From Paracoccus sp. TOH (GTDB lineage: Bacteria > Pseudomonadota > Alphaproteobacteria > Rhodobacterales > Rhodobacteraceae), in the NCBI RefSeq assembly GCF_030388245.1, contig NZ_CP098363.1:1-64000 (forward strand): a stretch of 64,000 bases of DNA. The letters run 5' to 3'. The first letter of the stretch is position 1. Each line of letters starts with the position of its first letter. A program made the position numbers and the translations under genes. Under the pieces are notes generated by a model. The model searched no databases. It worked only from the letters and a program-made list of their open reading frames with translations, and had not been told where the DNA came from. Below are positions 1 through 7,241 of the stretch, one piece after another.

Positions 1-114
1 CTAAACGGGTTCAAGGCCCATTACCTCGATCCCACCTCGATCCAGGAGCGCTATATCGAACTGATCGACCTGAAAGAGACCAGAATAGCAAAGCGAGGGC
101 GAAAAGTAGCATAG
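1..114 (+). CDS. 3' end of an unrecognised gene (partial)
   Basis: The frame starting at base 1 is open to a TAG at 112-114 and gives 37 residues, with a hydrophilic, basic end (KRGRKVA). Its start lies outside the window. A second frame carries on from about 116 to a TGA at 212-214 with ordinary-looking coding composition (PPEMAEAASLV end), so this may be a frameshifted remnant rather than an intact gene end. I do not recognise the family. Confidence 0.35.
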   Translation, partial: LNGFKAHYLDPTSIQERYIELIDLKETRIAKRGRKVA

Positions 115-205
115 GGCAGGAACCATCAAAGACGCCGAAACCGCCTGGGCAGCCTTTGATCCGACCACCCTGATTATCCCTCCCGAAATGGCCGAAGCGG
201 CGAGT

Positions 206-1096
206 CTAGTTTGATGAGTATGGCGAAGCCAGATTACTTTCTGTTTTCCAGCGATTGAATCGCACGTCCCATTTTTGGCCTTCGTAGCCCATGACCTTGA
301 ATAGTCGTCGCGTATTGCTGTCTACGATGTCAGAGTTGAGCCAGGTGCTTTCCTTAACCAACGCTAAGGCGCGTGGGGTGCTTTTTAGACCACCAAAATT
401 TACCATCTTCTGCCATGAATTTAGTGTATCAGGTCGCATCTGATCTAGACCTATAAAGGTTCTGATACTTCCTAACCGTGCCTTAATTTTTTTTGTGTCA
501 GCATCTTGAACTTCCCCATCCATCCCACAGCAGAATAAGCCATCTTCAACGGGAACCACAAAAGATCCTTGGTGCTGCATCAGGTTGGCAATGGCAATCC
601 AACCAGTTGCCATTTTCAAAATTGGCATTAGGTCTCCAACCGATCTAGCCTTATTTCTTTGAACAAGCCTCCGCACTGCATGTTTAGTCACGTTACACCA
701 CAGCATCGTGTTCTCAAATTGACCAAAGTTTTCAATCTCAGCCAATTGGCAAGATAGAGTCGCAACGCAAAGCTTTTTTTTACCTGTGCCCCCGACATCT
801 TCCAAGAAGTTGAGAACCAACAAATCCAGTCTTCTATATCTATCGAAACCTAGAGCATCTAATACAATTGGACGGTATGCACTCAAACGCTCGGCAGCGA
901 ATTTCTTTCGAACGCTCTCTGATTTTAGAAATCCGCTGCTCCGATACTTAACCATGCGGGGTGTCGCGCTGTTGCAGAGCGCACGTCTTTTAAGCGCCTC
1001 TTCAAAAATACTATGAGCCACTCGCCCTGCAAGACCATCATTAACGCCAATGCGATTAGCTCCAACGGACAATGTGCCTCGTGTCCTCACGCTCAT
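206..1096 (-). CDS. Hypothetical protein, lower GC than surroundings
   Basis: A 296-aa ORF with no signal peptide or membrane segment that I can see. It is rich in Lys and Arg, with scattered Cys (a CCG pair near the middle). The base composition is visibly more AT-rich than the rest of the window (runs such as AATTTTTTTTG), which suggests recent acquisition. It stands between a gene fragment on the left and the minus-strand small-gene cluster on the right. I recognise no catalytic motif; defence or mobile-element cargo is possible from context only. Confidence 0.6.
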   Translation of the reverse strand: MSVRTRGTLSVGANRIGVNDGLAGRVAHSIFEEALKRRALCNSATPRMVKYRSSGFLKSESVRKKFAAERLSAYRPIVLDALGFDRYRRLDLLVLNFLEDVGGTGKKKLCVATLSCQLAEIENFGQFENTMLWCNVTKHAVRRLVQRNKARSVGDLMPILKMATGWIAIANLMQHQGSFVVPVEDGLFCCGMDGEVQDADTKKIKARLGSIRTFIGLDQMRPDTLNSWQKMVNFGGLKSTPRALALVKESTWLNSDIVDSNTRRLFKVMGYEGQKWDVRFNRWKTESNLASPYSSN

Positions 1097-1121
1097 TTGA
1101 CCCCCGCTTTATTTGGAAGTG

Positions 1122-1604
1122 TCAGGCTTCGCCTTGCGTTGATCGCTTTACGGCCCTGGTGACAATCTGGCCAATGCCGATCATCCCACCAATACGTATC
1201 GCTGTGGCACGTTGCGCGCTCGCTGCACGCTCTCCCCACTCATTCTCTTGAGGCTCGTGACTGTCTTCGATGAAGGCCGCGATCTGTTGTTTCAGCGCCG
1301 TGTCATCGAGGGAGCCTTCGCGCGCAGACTTCGCGAGCACGCCGACAAGCAGCGCTTCAAGGACATCTATCGTGCCGAACAGCTCAGCGATCCGCGCTTG
1401 TTCAGGTGTAAGTTGTTTGGTCATTCCTCCGCACTCATTTGCAATTTCTTTGGATGTCACCCAGCCATCATCCCAGCAAAGATAGAGCGTCGTCTCCTTG
1501 TCCAGGTCGTAAGGATTGTCGCTTTGTCGCTTTCCGGTTTTGTGGTCGGCTTCGCCGCGATCACGAGCGGCCTGCATTGCCTCGGGGTCTATCCTATAGA
1601 GCAT
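1122..1604 (-). CDS. Small protein with Rmf-like N-terminus
   Basis: 160 aa from the ATG at 1604; the longer ORF start at 1712 would overlap almost all of the upstream gene. The first 50 residues resemble the ribosome modulation factor pattern: an Ala/Arg helix, then NPYD and WDDGW. The middle carries a helix (QARIAELFGTIDVLEALL), and a Gly/Ile-rich stretch precedes the basic end. It overlaps the end of the upstream Zn-ribbon gene by 16 bases, which suggests coupled translation. Binding to ribosomes is only an inference from the motif. Confidence 0.6.
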   Translation of the reverse strand: MLYRIDPEAMQAARDRGEADHKTGKRQSDNPYDLDKETTLYLCWDDGWVTSKEIANECGGMTKQLTPEQARIAELFGTIDVLEALLVGVLAKSAREGSLDDTALKQQIAAFIEDSHEPQENEWGERAASAQRATAIRIGGMIGIGQIVTRAVKRSTQGEA

Positions 1605-1804
1605 TCTGCCGCACCTTTTTCGGCCTTGTCGCTTTCGCGCCTGCCGGTGAATGTGAGCGTTCCGATATATCGGCATAGGGGGCAGACAAGCGGCCCGCCA
1701 TGAGCCGCGCATCGGTCGCGCCGAAATGTCCCGCAGCCCTCGGAGCAGCGGAACAGGGCATCCGGCATGTAGCTGTAGCGGTCGCGTGGTGCCATCCTCG
1801 TCAT
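1589..1804 (-). CDS. Zn-ribbon microprotein
   Basis: 71 aa starting at MTRMAPRDRY, preceded by a good ribosome binding site (GAGGGGAAG, about 4 bases from the ATG). It contains paired cysteines (CSEGC, then CPLC), typical of a small zinc ribbon. It lies between dut and the Rmf-like gene in one minus-strand operon. No function can be assigned; small zinc ribbons of this type often bind nucleic acid or partner proteins. Confidence 0.6.
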   Translation of the reverse strand: MTRMAPRDRYSYMPDALFRCSEGCGTFRRDRCAAHGGPLVCPLCRYIGTLTFTGRRESDKAEKGAAECSIG

Positions 1805-1856
1805 GATCTTCCCCTCTCGTTGCGGCGTGGAGCGCATCGCCTCGACCTCGTGCAGG

Positions 1857-2297
1857 TTAGCTAACCCCTGTGCTGCCGAACCCGCCCGCCCCACGCGATG
1901 TTTCGCGTATCTCGTCGGCCCATCCGAACTCGCCTTGCGTCACCGGCGCTACCACGATCTGCGCTATGCGGTCCCCAGCCTTGACCTCGAAGGGCGCATC
2001 CCCATGGTTGACGAGCAGCACCCCCAAAATTCCGGCGTAGTCGCTATCGATGGTCCCTGGGCCGTTCAAAACCGTCACGCCTTGCTTGAAGGCTAGACCG
2101 CTTCGGGGCCGCACTTGGATCTCCCAGCCCTCTTCAACGACACATTTCAGCCCGGTCGATACCAGTGCGCGCGCGCCAGGATGTATCGTAACAGTCTCAA
2201 CCGATCGCACGTCTGCCCCTGCGGCTTCCGGCGTTTCATAGCTGGGCAGGGACGCAAGGTCGTGATCTTTCACAAAGTGAATTTTCGGCTTTTTCAT
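1857..2297 (-). CDS. dut: dUTP diphosphatase
   Basis: 146 aa, the usual length of trimeric dUTPases, which hydrolyse dUTP to dUMP and pyrophosphate and so keep uracil out of DNA. All five family motifs are visible: AGADVRS (1), RPRSGLA (2), NGPGTIDSDYAG (3), RIAQIV (4) and the C-terminal arm RGAGGFGSTG (5). The ATG overlaps the stop of the upstream gene (2294). A plasmid copy is probably useful during DNA synthesis in a new host; that is inference. Confidence 0.95.
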   Translation of the reverse strand: MKKPKIHFVKDHDLASLPSYETPEAAGADVRSVETVTIHPGARALVSTGLKCVVEEGWEIQVRPRSGLAFKQGVTVLNGPGTIDSDYAGILGVLLVNHGDAPFEVKAGDRIAQIVVAPVTQGEFGWADEIRETSRGAGGFGSTGVS

Positions 2298-2728
2298 TGC
2301 ACTGCCGCCCCAGATCCGCGCAGATCGCGAATTGCCCCTTCATCATCATCGGACCAGTCGTCCAAAACCATGCTCATAAGGCCATGATCAGCGGAACGGC
2401 CCGTCAGGGCATCGAGCGACTTTCGGAAGGCAATCTTCATGATGCTCTTTCCGTCCTGGTAGCCTGCTTGGAACCCAATGGATGATGCCGATACAATAAG
2501 CCAAATATGGTCCGGTTCAGTAATTTCAGAAATGCCCGCGCCCCTCAATTCAAGCCGCTTCTCGTCGGAGCACCACATCTCCCAAACGCCGCTCTCAGAT
2601 TCTTTCGGCGGCAGCAGGCTACAATCATCCCGATCATAGCGAAGATCGTGATCTGACTCGCCTTCAGAGTTGAAAACTCGGATTTCCATCCCGTCCTTCA
2701 CAAATATCTCGGGCTTTATACTTTTCAT
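2294..2728 (-). CDS. Hypothetical protein next to dut
   Basis: 144 aa from the ATG at 2728 (MKSIKPEIF), which overlaps the stop of the upstream Zn-ribbon gene as TAATG; the longer ORF start at 2827 lies inside that gene. Acidic, soluble, with no recognisable domain. A hydrophobic strand (HIWLIVSAS) and an acidic region (DDWSDDDEG) lie in the C-terminal half. It is part of the small-gene operon that runs into dut. Confidence 0.6.
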   Translation of the reverse strand: MKSIKPEIFVKDGMEIRVFNSEGESDHDLRYDRDDCSLLPPKESESGVWEMWCSDEKRLELRGAGISEITEPDHIWLIVSASSIGFQAGYQDGKSIMKIAFRKSLDALTGRSADHGLMSMVLDDWSDDDEGAIRDLRGSGAAVQ

Positions 2729-2934
2729 TACTCTCTCCTTTTCTGGGAAATAAGCCGCTGCACGGCAGGGAAGTGCTCGGCACCACAGCGACCGCATGTC
2801 CAGTAAAAATCCAAGGTGCCGCCACAATGCGCGCAGCCGGACTTCCGCGTATCAAATCCGCTTGGGAGGATGTCGATCTCGACCCCTGTTCTATCAGAGG
2901 GCGCATCGAGCCACTTCACTCGATTTTCAGCCAT
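2728..2934 (-). CDS. Zn-ribbon microprotein
   Basis: 68 aa with two Cys pairs (CAHCGG and CGRCGAEH) about 14 residues apart, a classic small zinc ribbon. It precedes the 144-aa gene with a TAATG overlap. It is the second Zn-ribbon protein in this operon, after the one at 1589-1804. Function unknown. Confidence 0.65.
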   Translation of the reverse strand: MAENRVKWLDAPSDRTGVEIDILPSGFDTRKSGCAHCGGTLDFYWTCGRCGAEHFPAVQRLISQKRRE

Positions 2935-2953
2935 TTTTCCGGCTCCCCTTGGA

Positions 2954-3532
2954 TCACGTCATCCCCCTCTCACCTAAACGCCGATAGAGCGTCCTTGTGG
3001 TCACGCCAACACGTTCGGCCACTTCGGCAGCGGATAGCGACTGATCGGCCCAGAGCCGCTTCGCCTTTTCCAGTGCTTCGCCGCGCAGCTGCTTCGGCGC
3101 TCCACCAACACGGCCTGTTGCGGCTTGCGCCGCCCGCGCGGCTGCCGCGACTTCCCTGCGGTTTTCCAGTTCGGCACCTTGGGCAAATTCTACAGCCGCC
3201 AGAGCGTCTGGGTGCCAAGCGACCTTATGCCCACTGTCGGCAACGAGAATCGATGCCTGCCGCTCTCCCACAGCCCGCAGAACGGCAAGAACATCGCTCA
3301 TGGTAGTGCCAAGCCTGGATGCACTGGAGACCACCAGTTCGTCGCCCGGACGAAGGCTCTGGACCGCATTATTGCGACCCAGCCAGGTCGGTGGATCGCC
3401 CCGCTTGAGAGGCGGATCGACAAAGACCGAGACACCTTCCGAAAAGTCATTAATGCCAACCCTTTCGAGGGCCTTCTGTTGATCTTCGAGCGATGGCCCA
3501 GCTTTCGACAGTCGGATGTATCCGCGCTTCAT
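2954..3532 (-). CDS. Serine-recombinase-like protein (resolvase fold + HTH)
   Basis: 192 aa from MKRGYIRLSK. The N-terminus matches resolvase/invertase catalytic domains: YIRLS with the nucleophile Ser at about residue 9 and a following Q-rich helix, then ELVVSSASRLGTT where canonical proteins have the DRLGRS motif. The first Arg of that motif is kept but the second is Thr. The last ~50 residues form an HTH_7-like domain (LWADQSLSAAEVAERVGV, then RTLYRRLG). Close paralogue of 5664-6251, on the opposite strand. It lies just left of a repeat element at 3549-3611. Whether it still recombines DNA or is now a regulator is not decided by the sequence. Confidence 0.8.
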   Translation of the reverse strand: MKRGYIRLSKAGPSLEDQQKALERVGINDFSEGVSVFVDPPLKRGDPPTWLGRNNAVQSLRPGDELVVSSASRLGTTMSDVLAVLRAVGERQASILVADSGHKVAWHPDALAAVEFAQGAELENRREVAAAARAAQAATGRVGGAPKQLRGEALEKAKRLWADQSLSAAEVAERVGVTTRTLYRRLGERGMT

Positions 3533-3548
3533 TCCCATGTCCCAAAGG

Positions 3549-3611
3549 TGTGACATTATCTTTTGCACTGGCAATCTGTCATAGGTTGTGTCACGAGTCA
3601 ATTGCAACCTG
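3549..3611 (-). repeat. Element A: ~60-bp repeated dyad upstream of resolvase-like gene
   Basis: On the + strand it begins TGTGACATTATCTTTTGCA and contains TAGGTTGTGTCACGAGTCAA. It shares most positions over about 48 bases with element C (62738-62800, same orientation) and a core (GTTGTGTCAC, then AGTCAATT) with element B (5586-5652, opposite orientation). It holds inverted GTGACA/TGTCAC half-sites. It sits directly upstream of the resolvase-like gene, so it could be an operator/promoter, a recombination site, or both. Confidence 0.65.
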
Positions 3612-3714
3612 TGTTTTGGAGTCCGGCGACCACTTCGCGGTCCAGGACACGGAAGGCGATACCATTCTTGAACTTCCGAAACAGCTGGCCAGCGCTCCCG
3701 AGGCCGCAAGTCAA

Positions 3715-3873
3715 CTACTCGCTTGGCTTGCCCCCGTCCTGAACCAGGTCGAACACAACGCCACCCTGATCGGCAAACCGAAGCTGAAGCTGGCCGATCA
3801 ACTCCGTGTCCACGCGGCCTGGGCGAACAATGACATGCGCCTCGGGGATCAGGAGGCGTTCGAGAGAGGGCAT
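3715..3873 (-). CDS. 52-aa microprotein
   Basis: The ATG at 3871-3873 overlaps the TGA of the upstream membrane protein as TGATG, a sign of coupled translation. The product begins MPSLERLLIPEAHVIV and ends DGGKPSE, soluble and mixed-charge. It completes a string of eight small minus-strand genes (5545 down to 3715). No homology recognised. Confidence 0.55.
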   Translation of the reverse strand: MPSLERLLIPEAHVIVRPGRVDTELIGQLQLRFADQGGVVFDLVQDGGKPSE

Positions 3874-4199
3874 CAGCCCAACTTTCCTGTCATCCAGGCT
3901 CCGAGGAAGAATGACACCATCAGGACGATGAGGATCGCGAAAAAGGGCTGAACCCCCAATTCAAGCGGGGTCGCAGCGCAGGTATCGTAAAGCTCGCACA
4001 ACCCGCTTTCCACGCCGAAAAGATGCAGTCGGATTTTGCCAACCGTCCACACACATGCAGTCACGAGCGCTGCAAGAGCGACTATCCCCGCGACTATCGC
4101 GGCGAGGGTGGCTACCCCTACGGCCAAAACCCACGCCGCCTCCTTAAAGTCCATTCTGCGGTCGGCATGGGCCGAGTCTTTGTCTTGTTTCGTCCTCAT
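3873..4199 (-). CDS. Small membrane protein
   Basis: 108 aa with two hydrophobic segments: one long N-terminal region at about residues 20-52 (AAWVLAVGVATLAAIVAGIV) and one near the C-terminus (FFAILIVLMVSFFLGAW). The short loop between has two Cys (LCELYDTC) that could form a disulphide if periplasmic. The N-terminus is charged. Member of the small minus-strand operon; function unknown. Confidence 0.6.
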   Translation of the reverse strand: MRTKQDKDSAHADRRMDFKEAAWVLAVGVATLAAIVAGIVALAALVTACVWTVGKIRLHLFGVESGLCELYDTCAATPLELGVQPFFAILIVLMVSFFLGAWMTGKLG

Positions 4200-4228
4200 T
4201 TCCGGTCTCCGGGCATTAAGCGTTGTGG

Positions 4229-4360
4229 TCAGTAGTTGTTGGTGGCTTCTTCGACGTTGGCCAAGCGCTGTTCAATCCGATCAGTGCGGCCTTCCGGGGT
4301 CACTCCGAGAAGCAGGGACAGATCGCGCCTTACCTGCTCCCGACCTTGCCTCTTCGGCAT
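4229..4360 (-). CDS. 43-aa microprotein
   Basis: Begins MPKRQGREQVRRDLSLLLGV and ends EEATNNY. It is preceded by a strong ribosome binding site (GCAGGAGGCCGAC then ATG), which is the main support for it being real. Basic N-terminal half, acidic C-terminal helix. It lies between two small membrane protein genes in the same direction. Confidence 0.55.
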   Translation of the reverse strand: MPKRQGREQVRRDLSLLLGVTPEGRTDRIEQRLANVEEATNNY

Positions 4361-4413
4361 GTCGGCCTCCTGCCGGGAGTTCCCGGAGTTGGTCGTGCGG
4401 CGAGCACGGCGGC

Positions 4414-4623
4414 TTAGTTGGATCTGTCTAGAATGATCACGGGTAAGAACAGAGCGACGACCACGATGGCGAAGCCGATATAGAATTTTCCCAAGGCGTG
4501 GTCCCCGTTCGAATACATGCGCCGGCCGACAACCATACAGAGGACGGCACAGGGAAGCGTAAGAAGCATCCCAAAGCTGCCAACCAGTTCAACCAGTTCG
4601 GGATCAAGGAAAGAGTTGTTCAT
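4414..4623 (-). CDS. Small two-helix membrane protein
   Basis: 69 aa with two hydrophobic segments (LLTLPCAVLCMVVG, and FYIGFAIVVVALFLPVIIL). The coding end reads TCCAACTAA (C-terminal Ser-Asn), a sequence shared with neighbouring small genes at 5135 and 5345 and lying just past the stop of 4690. Function unknown. Confidence 0.6.
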   Translation of the reverse strand: MNNSFLDPELVELVGSFGMLLTLPCAVLCMVVGRRMYSNGDHALGKFYIGFAIVVVALFLPVIILDRSN

Positions 4624-4689
4624 CCGCGTTCTCCTATTGCGGGACTGGTGTTGGTCCTGTGCCGCGCACGGCGGCAGGGGTTAGTTGGA

Positions 4690-4860
4690 TCAGTCGGTTT
4701 CGGTGAGCGCGGTCCTGGGAACGCGAACCACGTCTCCGGTTTTCATCTGCCCGCGTCCGGGAATCAGCGCGTCAGCTTCAAGCTGCACATCCGCGCGCTT
4801 AAGGTGGCGAAAGCTGACGGGCGTTATTTGGAAGAAACGAAGCGCTGGATTTCGCGCCAT
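4690..4860 (-). CDS. 56-aa microprotein
   Basis: Begins MARNPALRFFQITPVSFRHL and ends ALTETD. It starts inside the end of the upstream gene (overlap of 37 bases in another frame). A shorter start at MKTGDVVRV would give 18 residues. The sequence TCCAACTAA, which ends three neighbours, lies just after this gene's stop. Support is moderate. Confidence 0.4.
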   Translation of the reverse strand: MARNPALRFFQITPVSFRHLKRADVQLEADALIPGRGQMKTGDVVRVPRTALTETD

Positions 4861-5099
4861 TGAAAGGCGAGTGTCATGCTGCGCGGAACATCGGGATGCG
4901 ATGACGCCAGTTGGTCGAGCGCGGCTATCGTCCCGTCCCTTGAAAGGGCACTGTCATGCACTTGAGTGAAGTTGTGCAGAGCGTCCGCCACCTCACATGC
5001 CGCATCGGACCTGCCTTCCCAAAGAAGCTTTCGAATTGCAATCATGCCTTGACGCAACACTTCAGCTTCAAGGCTTTTGGTCAGATCGTTCTCTGTCAT
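4824..5099 (-). CDS. Hypothetical small protein
   Basis: 91 aa from MTENDLTKSLEAEVLRQ, chosen because the ATG follows a good ribosome binding site (CGGAGGACCG). Helical, soluble, with a single Cys. The longer ORF start at 5171 would run through the upstream gene. Part of the small-gene operon; no family recognised. Confidence 0.6.
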   Translation of the reverse strand: MTENDLTKSLEAEVLRQGMIAIRKLLWEGRSDAACEVADALHNFTQVHDSALSRDGTIAALDQLASSHPDVPRSMTLAFQWREIQRFVSSK

Positions 5100-5134
5100 C
5101 GGTCCTCCGGGGATTAAGCCGATCCGGGGCGGGG

Positions 5135-5320
5135 TTAGTTGGAAGGCGTGTAGCAGTCGCCGCTCACCCATTGCCCGCCCGCATCAACGCAAGCCTGGAT
5201 CGCCTCCTTGAGCTCGGGCACCGTGGACGAGAAGTGGGTGTACACGCCCAAGGCCACGCCAGTAGCTATGATCGCCCCGAAGACGTAGTACCGGGTGCTG
5301 GGGCCTGTTTCTTGTTTCAT
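5135..5320 (-). CDS. Small single-pass membrane protein
   Basis: 61 aa with one hydrophobic segment at about residues 12-28 (YVFGAIIATGVALGVYTHF) and a C-terminal domain with two Cys (QACVDAGGQWVSGDC) that would be periplasmic if the N-terminus is inside. It ends in Ser-Asn encoded by TCCAACTAA, like its neighbours. Preceded by AGAAGGAAAAAGAC. Confidence 0.6.
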   Translation of the reverse strand: MKQETGPSTRYYVFGAIIATGVALGVYTHFSSTVPELKEAIQACVDAGGQWVSGDCYTPSN

Positions 5321-5344
5321 GTCTTTTTCCTTCTGGAGGCGTGG

Positions 5345-5545
5345 TTAGTTGGAAGGATCGGCATGAAGCGCAACGGCGTGTCCGACCTGGGCTGCGTCTT
5401 CCGCCGCATAGCGGGCGCACACCGTCCAGCGTCCGCACTTACGCACCACCGACATATCGGCACCCACTTTGACCAGGACAGCTCCCAGCGCCTCGGCGGC
5501 TTCCCTGCCGTCGGTAACAATCTCAGTGTCGATCTGGACGATCAT
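5345..5545 (-). CDS. Hypothetical small protein
   Basis: 66 aa, mixed alpha/beta composition (MIVQIDTEIVTDGREAAEAL start), soluble, ending Pro-Ser-Asn with the shared TCCAACTAA 3' end. It is the first gene of the minus-strand small-gene run; element B (5586-5652) and the start of the divergent resolvase-like gene lie upstream. Confidence 0.6.
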   Translation of the reverse strand: MIVQIDTEIVTDGREAAEALGAVLVKVGADMSVVRKCGRWTVCARYAAEDAAQVGHAVALHADPSN

Positions 5546-5585
5546 GTGAGCCTCCGGGGTTATTGGTTGTGCATCTGAATTTCAG

Positions 5586-5652
5586 CAACTTCTAATTGAC
5601 TTGTGACACAACATCTGCCATTGTGTCAAACACAAAAGTAATGACACGATCA
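5586..5652 (+). repeat. Element B: inverted copy of the repeated dyad
   Basis: Contains AATTGACTTGTGACACAAC and CATTGTGTCAAACAC. Read in reverse complement it aligns with element A, best over GTTGTGTCACNAGTCAATT. It lies immediately upstream of the second resolvase-like gene (start 5664) and also upstream of the divergent small-gene operon (5545), so it may control both. Confidence 0.6.
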
Positions 5653-5663
5653 GGATTTCGGGA

Positions 5664-6251
5664 ATGCGTCGAGGATACATCCGGCTTTCGAAGGCAGGGC
5701 CAAGCCTGAAGGAGCAACAGGACGCGCTCGCATCTGCTGGTATCGACAACTTCACAGACTTCGGCCCTGTCTATGTGGACGTGATCCCGCGAGGCAGGCC
5801 GGCTGAAGCACTGCCGAACCGCCGCCATGCGATCATCAGCCTGGAGCCGGGTGACGAGCTAGTGGTTGCGAGTGCGGCCAGGCTCGGGACTTCCGCTGTC
5901 GATGTTCTGGAAGCGCTGGCGGAGATCGGGCGGCGCGGAGCCAGCGTATTTGATGTCGAGCAGTCCCAATTGGTGTCTTGGCACCCCGACGCCTTGCCGG
6001 TCTTGGAGTTCGCGAGCCGCGCAGAGGCACAGGGCCGCAAGGAAGTCGCGGCCAAAATGCGCAGGGCGCGAGTGGAAAGCGGCATGATCGGAGGTCAGCC
6101 TGCCAAGCTCAAAGGCGCTCTTCTCGCGAAGGCGCGTAGCCTATGGGCAGATCCGAGAATGTCTGCGGCAGAAGTCTCCGAAGAGGTCGGCGTGAGCGTC
6201 AGAACGCTCTACCGGCATCTGGGCGACAAGACCGCCAGTGGTTCCAAATAA
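5664..6251 (+). CDS. Serine-recombinase-like protein (paralogue)
   Basis: 195 aa. The N-terminal catalytic fold begins MRRGYIRLSKAGPS with Arg and the nucleophile-type Ser in place. ASAARLGTS again keeps the first Arg of the canonical DRLGRS motif and loses the second. The C-terminus is an HTH unit (LWADPRMSAAEVSEEVGV, then RTLYRHLG) of the same type as in 2954-3532 and in the HTH-array protein at 44474. The two recombinase genes diverge around a 2-kb block of small genes, each with its own copy of the repeat element upstream. Confidence 0.8.
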   Translation: MRRGYIRLSKAGPSLKEQQDALASAGIDNFTDFGPVYVDVIPRGRPAEALPNRRHAIISLEPGDELVVASAARLGTSAVDVLEALAEIGRRGASVFDVEQSQLVSWHPDALPVLEFASRAEAQGRKEVAAKMRRARVESGMIGGQPAKLKGALLAKARSLWADPRMSAAEVSEEVGVSVRTLYRHLGDKTASGSK

Positions 6252-6266
6252 CGCGGGAAGTGACCA

Positions 6267-6743
6267 TTGAAGCTAGGCCGATTTGATATTTTTTCGGGCG
6301 GCGTTGGGACTGCGTTCCTCGGCATCGGTTGGGCGGTTGCAGACATGAGTCCTGCCGTCTCGGGCATCTGCTTCGCTTTTGGCGGGGCTGCGCTTGGCGC
6401 TGTGATCGGTCGCCTTATGACGCCGCCGCCCGAGGAAAGCCCGTGGATTGACGCTGCGATAAGCTCTTACAGGCAGGTAGGTAGCACAATCCGCTCTCTT
6501 GAGCGGTTCCGTGACGAGTGCTTGCCCGACTGCAAGGCCGAACAAAAGGAGGCTATCGTGGAGTTCTGCCGACAAACCAAGCATTCGCTGACGACTTGCA
6601 CCGATCAACTCGGCAATGTCCAAGAGGATTGGCGCGATTTCGTTGCCGCTCACTGCTTGGAGTGCGGAGTTTACATGGAGCGTATGGACGAAGCTGACCA
6701 TGTGCCGCTGCCCACAGCACGAGCCAGTGATGCAGTCCAATAA
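6267..6743 (+). CDS. Hypothetical membrane-anchored protein (TTG start)
   Basis: 158 aa from a TTG start. Two hydrophobic segments at about residues 10-30 and 34-50 (GTAFLGIGWAVADM; GICFAFGGAALGAVIG) are followed by a soluble domain with six Cys (DECLPDC, EFC, TTC, CLEC). The Cys spacing could bind metal. It follows the resolvase-like gene by 15 bases. No family recognised. Confidence 0.55.
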   Translation: MKLGRFDIFSGGVGTAFLGIGWAVADMSPAVSGICFAFGGAALGAVIGRLMTPPPEESPWIDAAISSYRQVGSTIRSLERFRDECLPDCKAEQKEAIVEFCRQTKHSLTTCTDQLGNVQEDWRDFVAAHCLECGVYMERMDEADHVPLPTARASDAVQ

Positions 6744-6751
6744 GGGCGCGA

Positions 6752-7015
6752 ATGGAGGCAAGAGTGAAGGTTACAGAGCGACAGAGATGTGCAGCAGTGA
6801 TCGCTGATGCTATGAGCGCGTTGCCTGCCGACTACCCGCTGAAGGACCGAAAGGCCGCCCTTGCGAGGGCACGGCCTACCTGGACGCGGCAGACAGCCCA
6901 TGCCGAAAAATCCTGGCAAGCTGCACGGCGCGATTATCTGATCCCATTCGGGTATGAGCCAATGACGAAGAAGGCCAAGGCAAGCCGGGCGGCGGGTCTG
7001 CCGCTCTTCGACTGA
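6752..7015 (+). CDS. Hypothetical small basic protein
   Basis: 87 aa; an alternative GTG start at 6764 would remove four residues. It is rich in Ala, Arg and Lys, with a Trp-containing helix (KSWQAARRDYLIPFGYEP) and a conserved-looking end (AGLPLFD). No membrane segment. It belongs to a plus-strand run of small genes to 7903. Confidence 0.55.
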   Translation: MEARVKVTERQRCAAVIADAMSALPADYPLKDRKAALARARPTWTRQTAHAEKSWQAARRDYLIPFGYEPMTKKAKASRAAGLPLFD

Positions 7016-7049
7016 CAACCTCCAACAACGGCGCGAAAGGAGCGCAGCC

Positions 7050-7241
7050 ATGATAGCCGATACGGCACCCACCATCCACCAGTGGAACGCGCTCTCCGCT
7101 CGCGTTGGCGGCGACCTGTTCAGGGATGCAGCAAAGCTCGAAACCATGCGCAGCCTTGATCGCGCAAACCCATGCCTCCCATGGCCAGACTTCTGTGATC
7201 TGGTTGCTGAACAAATCAACGAAGGGAGGGTAAGAGTATGA
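7050..7241 (+). CDS. Hypothetical small protein
   Basis: 63 aa, soluble (MIADTAPTIHQWNALS start). It is preceded by the leader GGCGCGAAAGGAGCGCAGCC, which carries the ribosome binding site and recurs almost exactly before the gene at 7574. It overlaps the next gene by ATGA. Confidence 0.6.
   Translation: MIADTAPTIHQWNALSARVGGDLFRDAAKLETMRSLDRANPCLPWPDFCDLVAEQINEGRVRV

Noticed and set aside
3493-3951. 152-aa plus-strand ORF
   Set aside because: It lies over repeat element A and antisense to the coupled 52-aa gene (3715-3873) and the end of the membrane protein; no start or ribosome site of its own.
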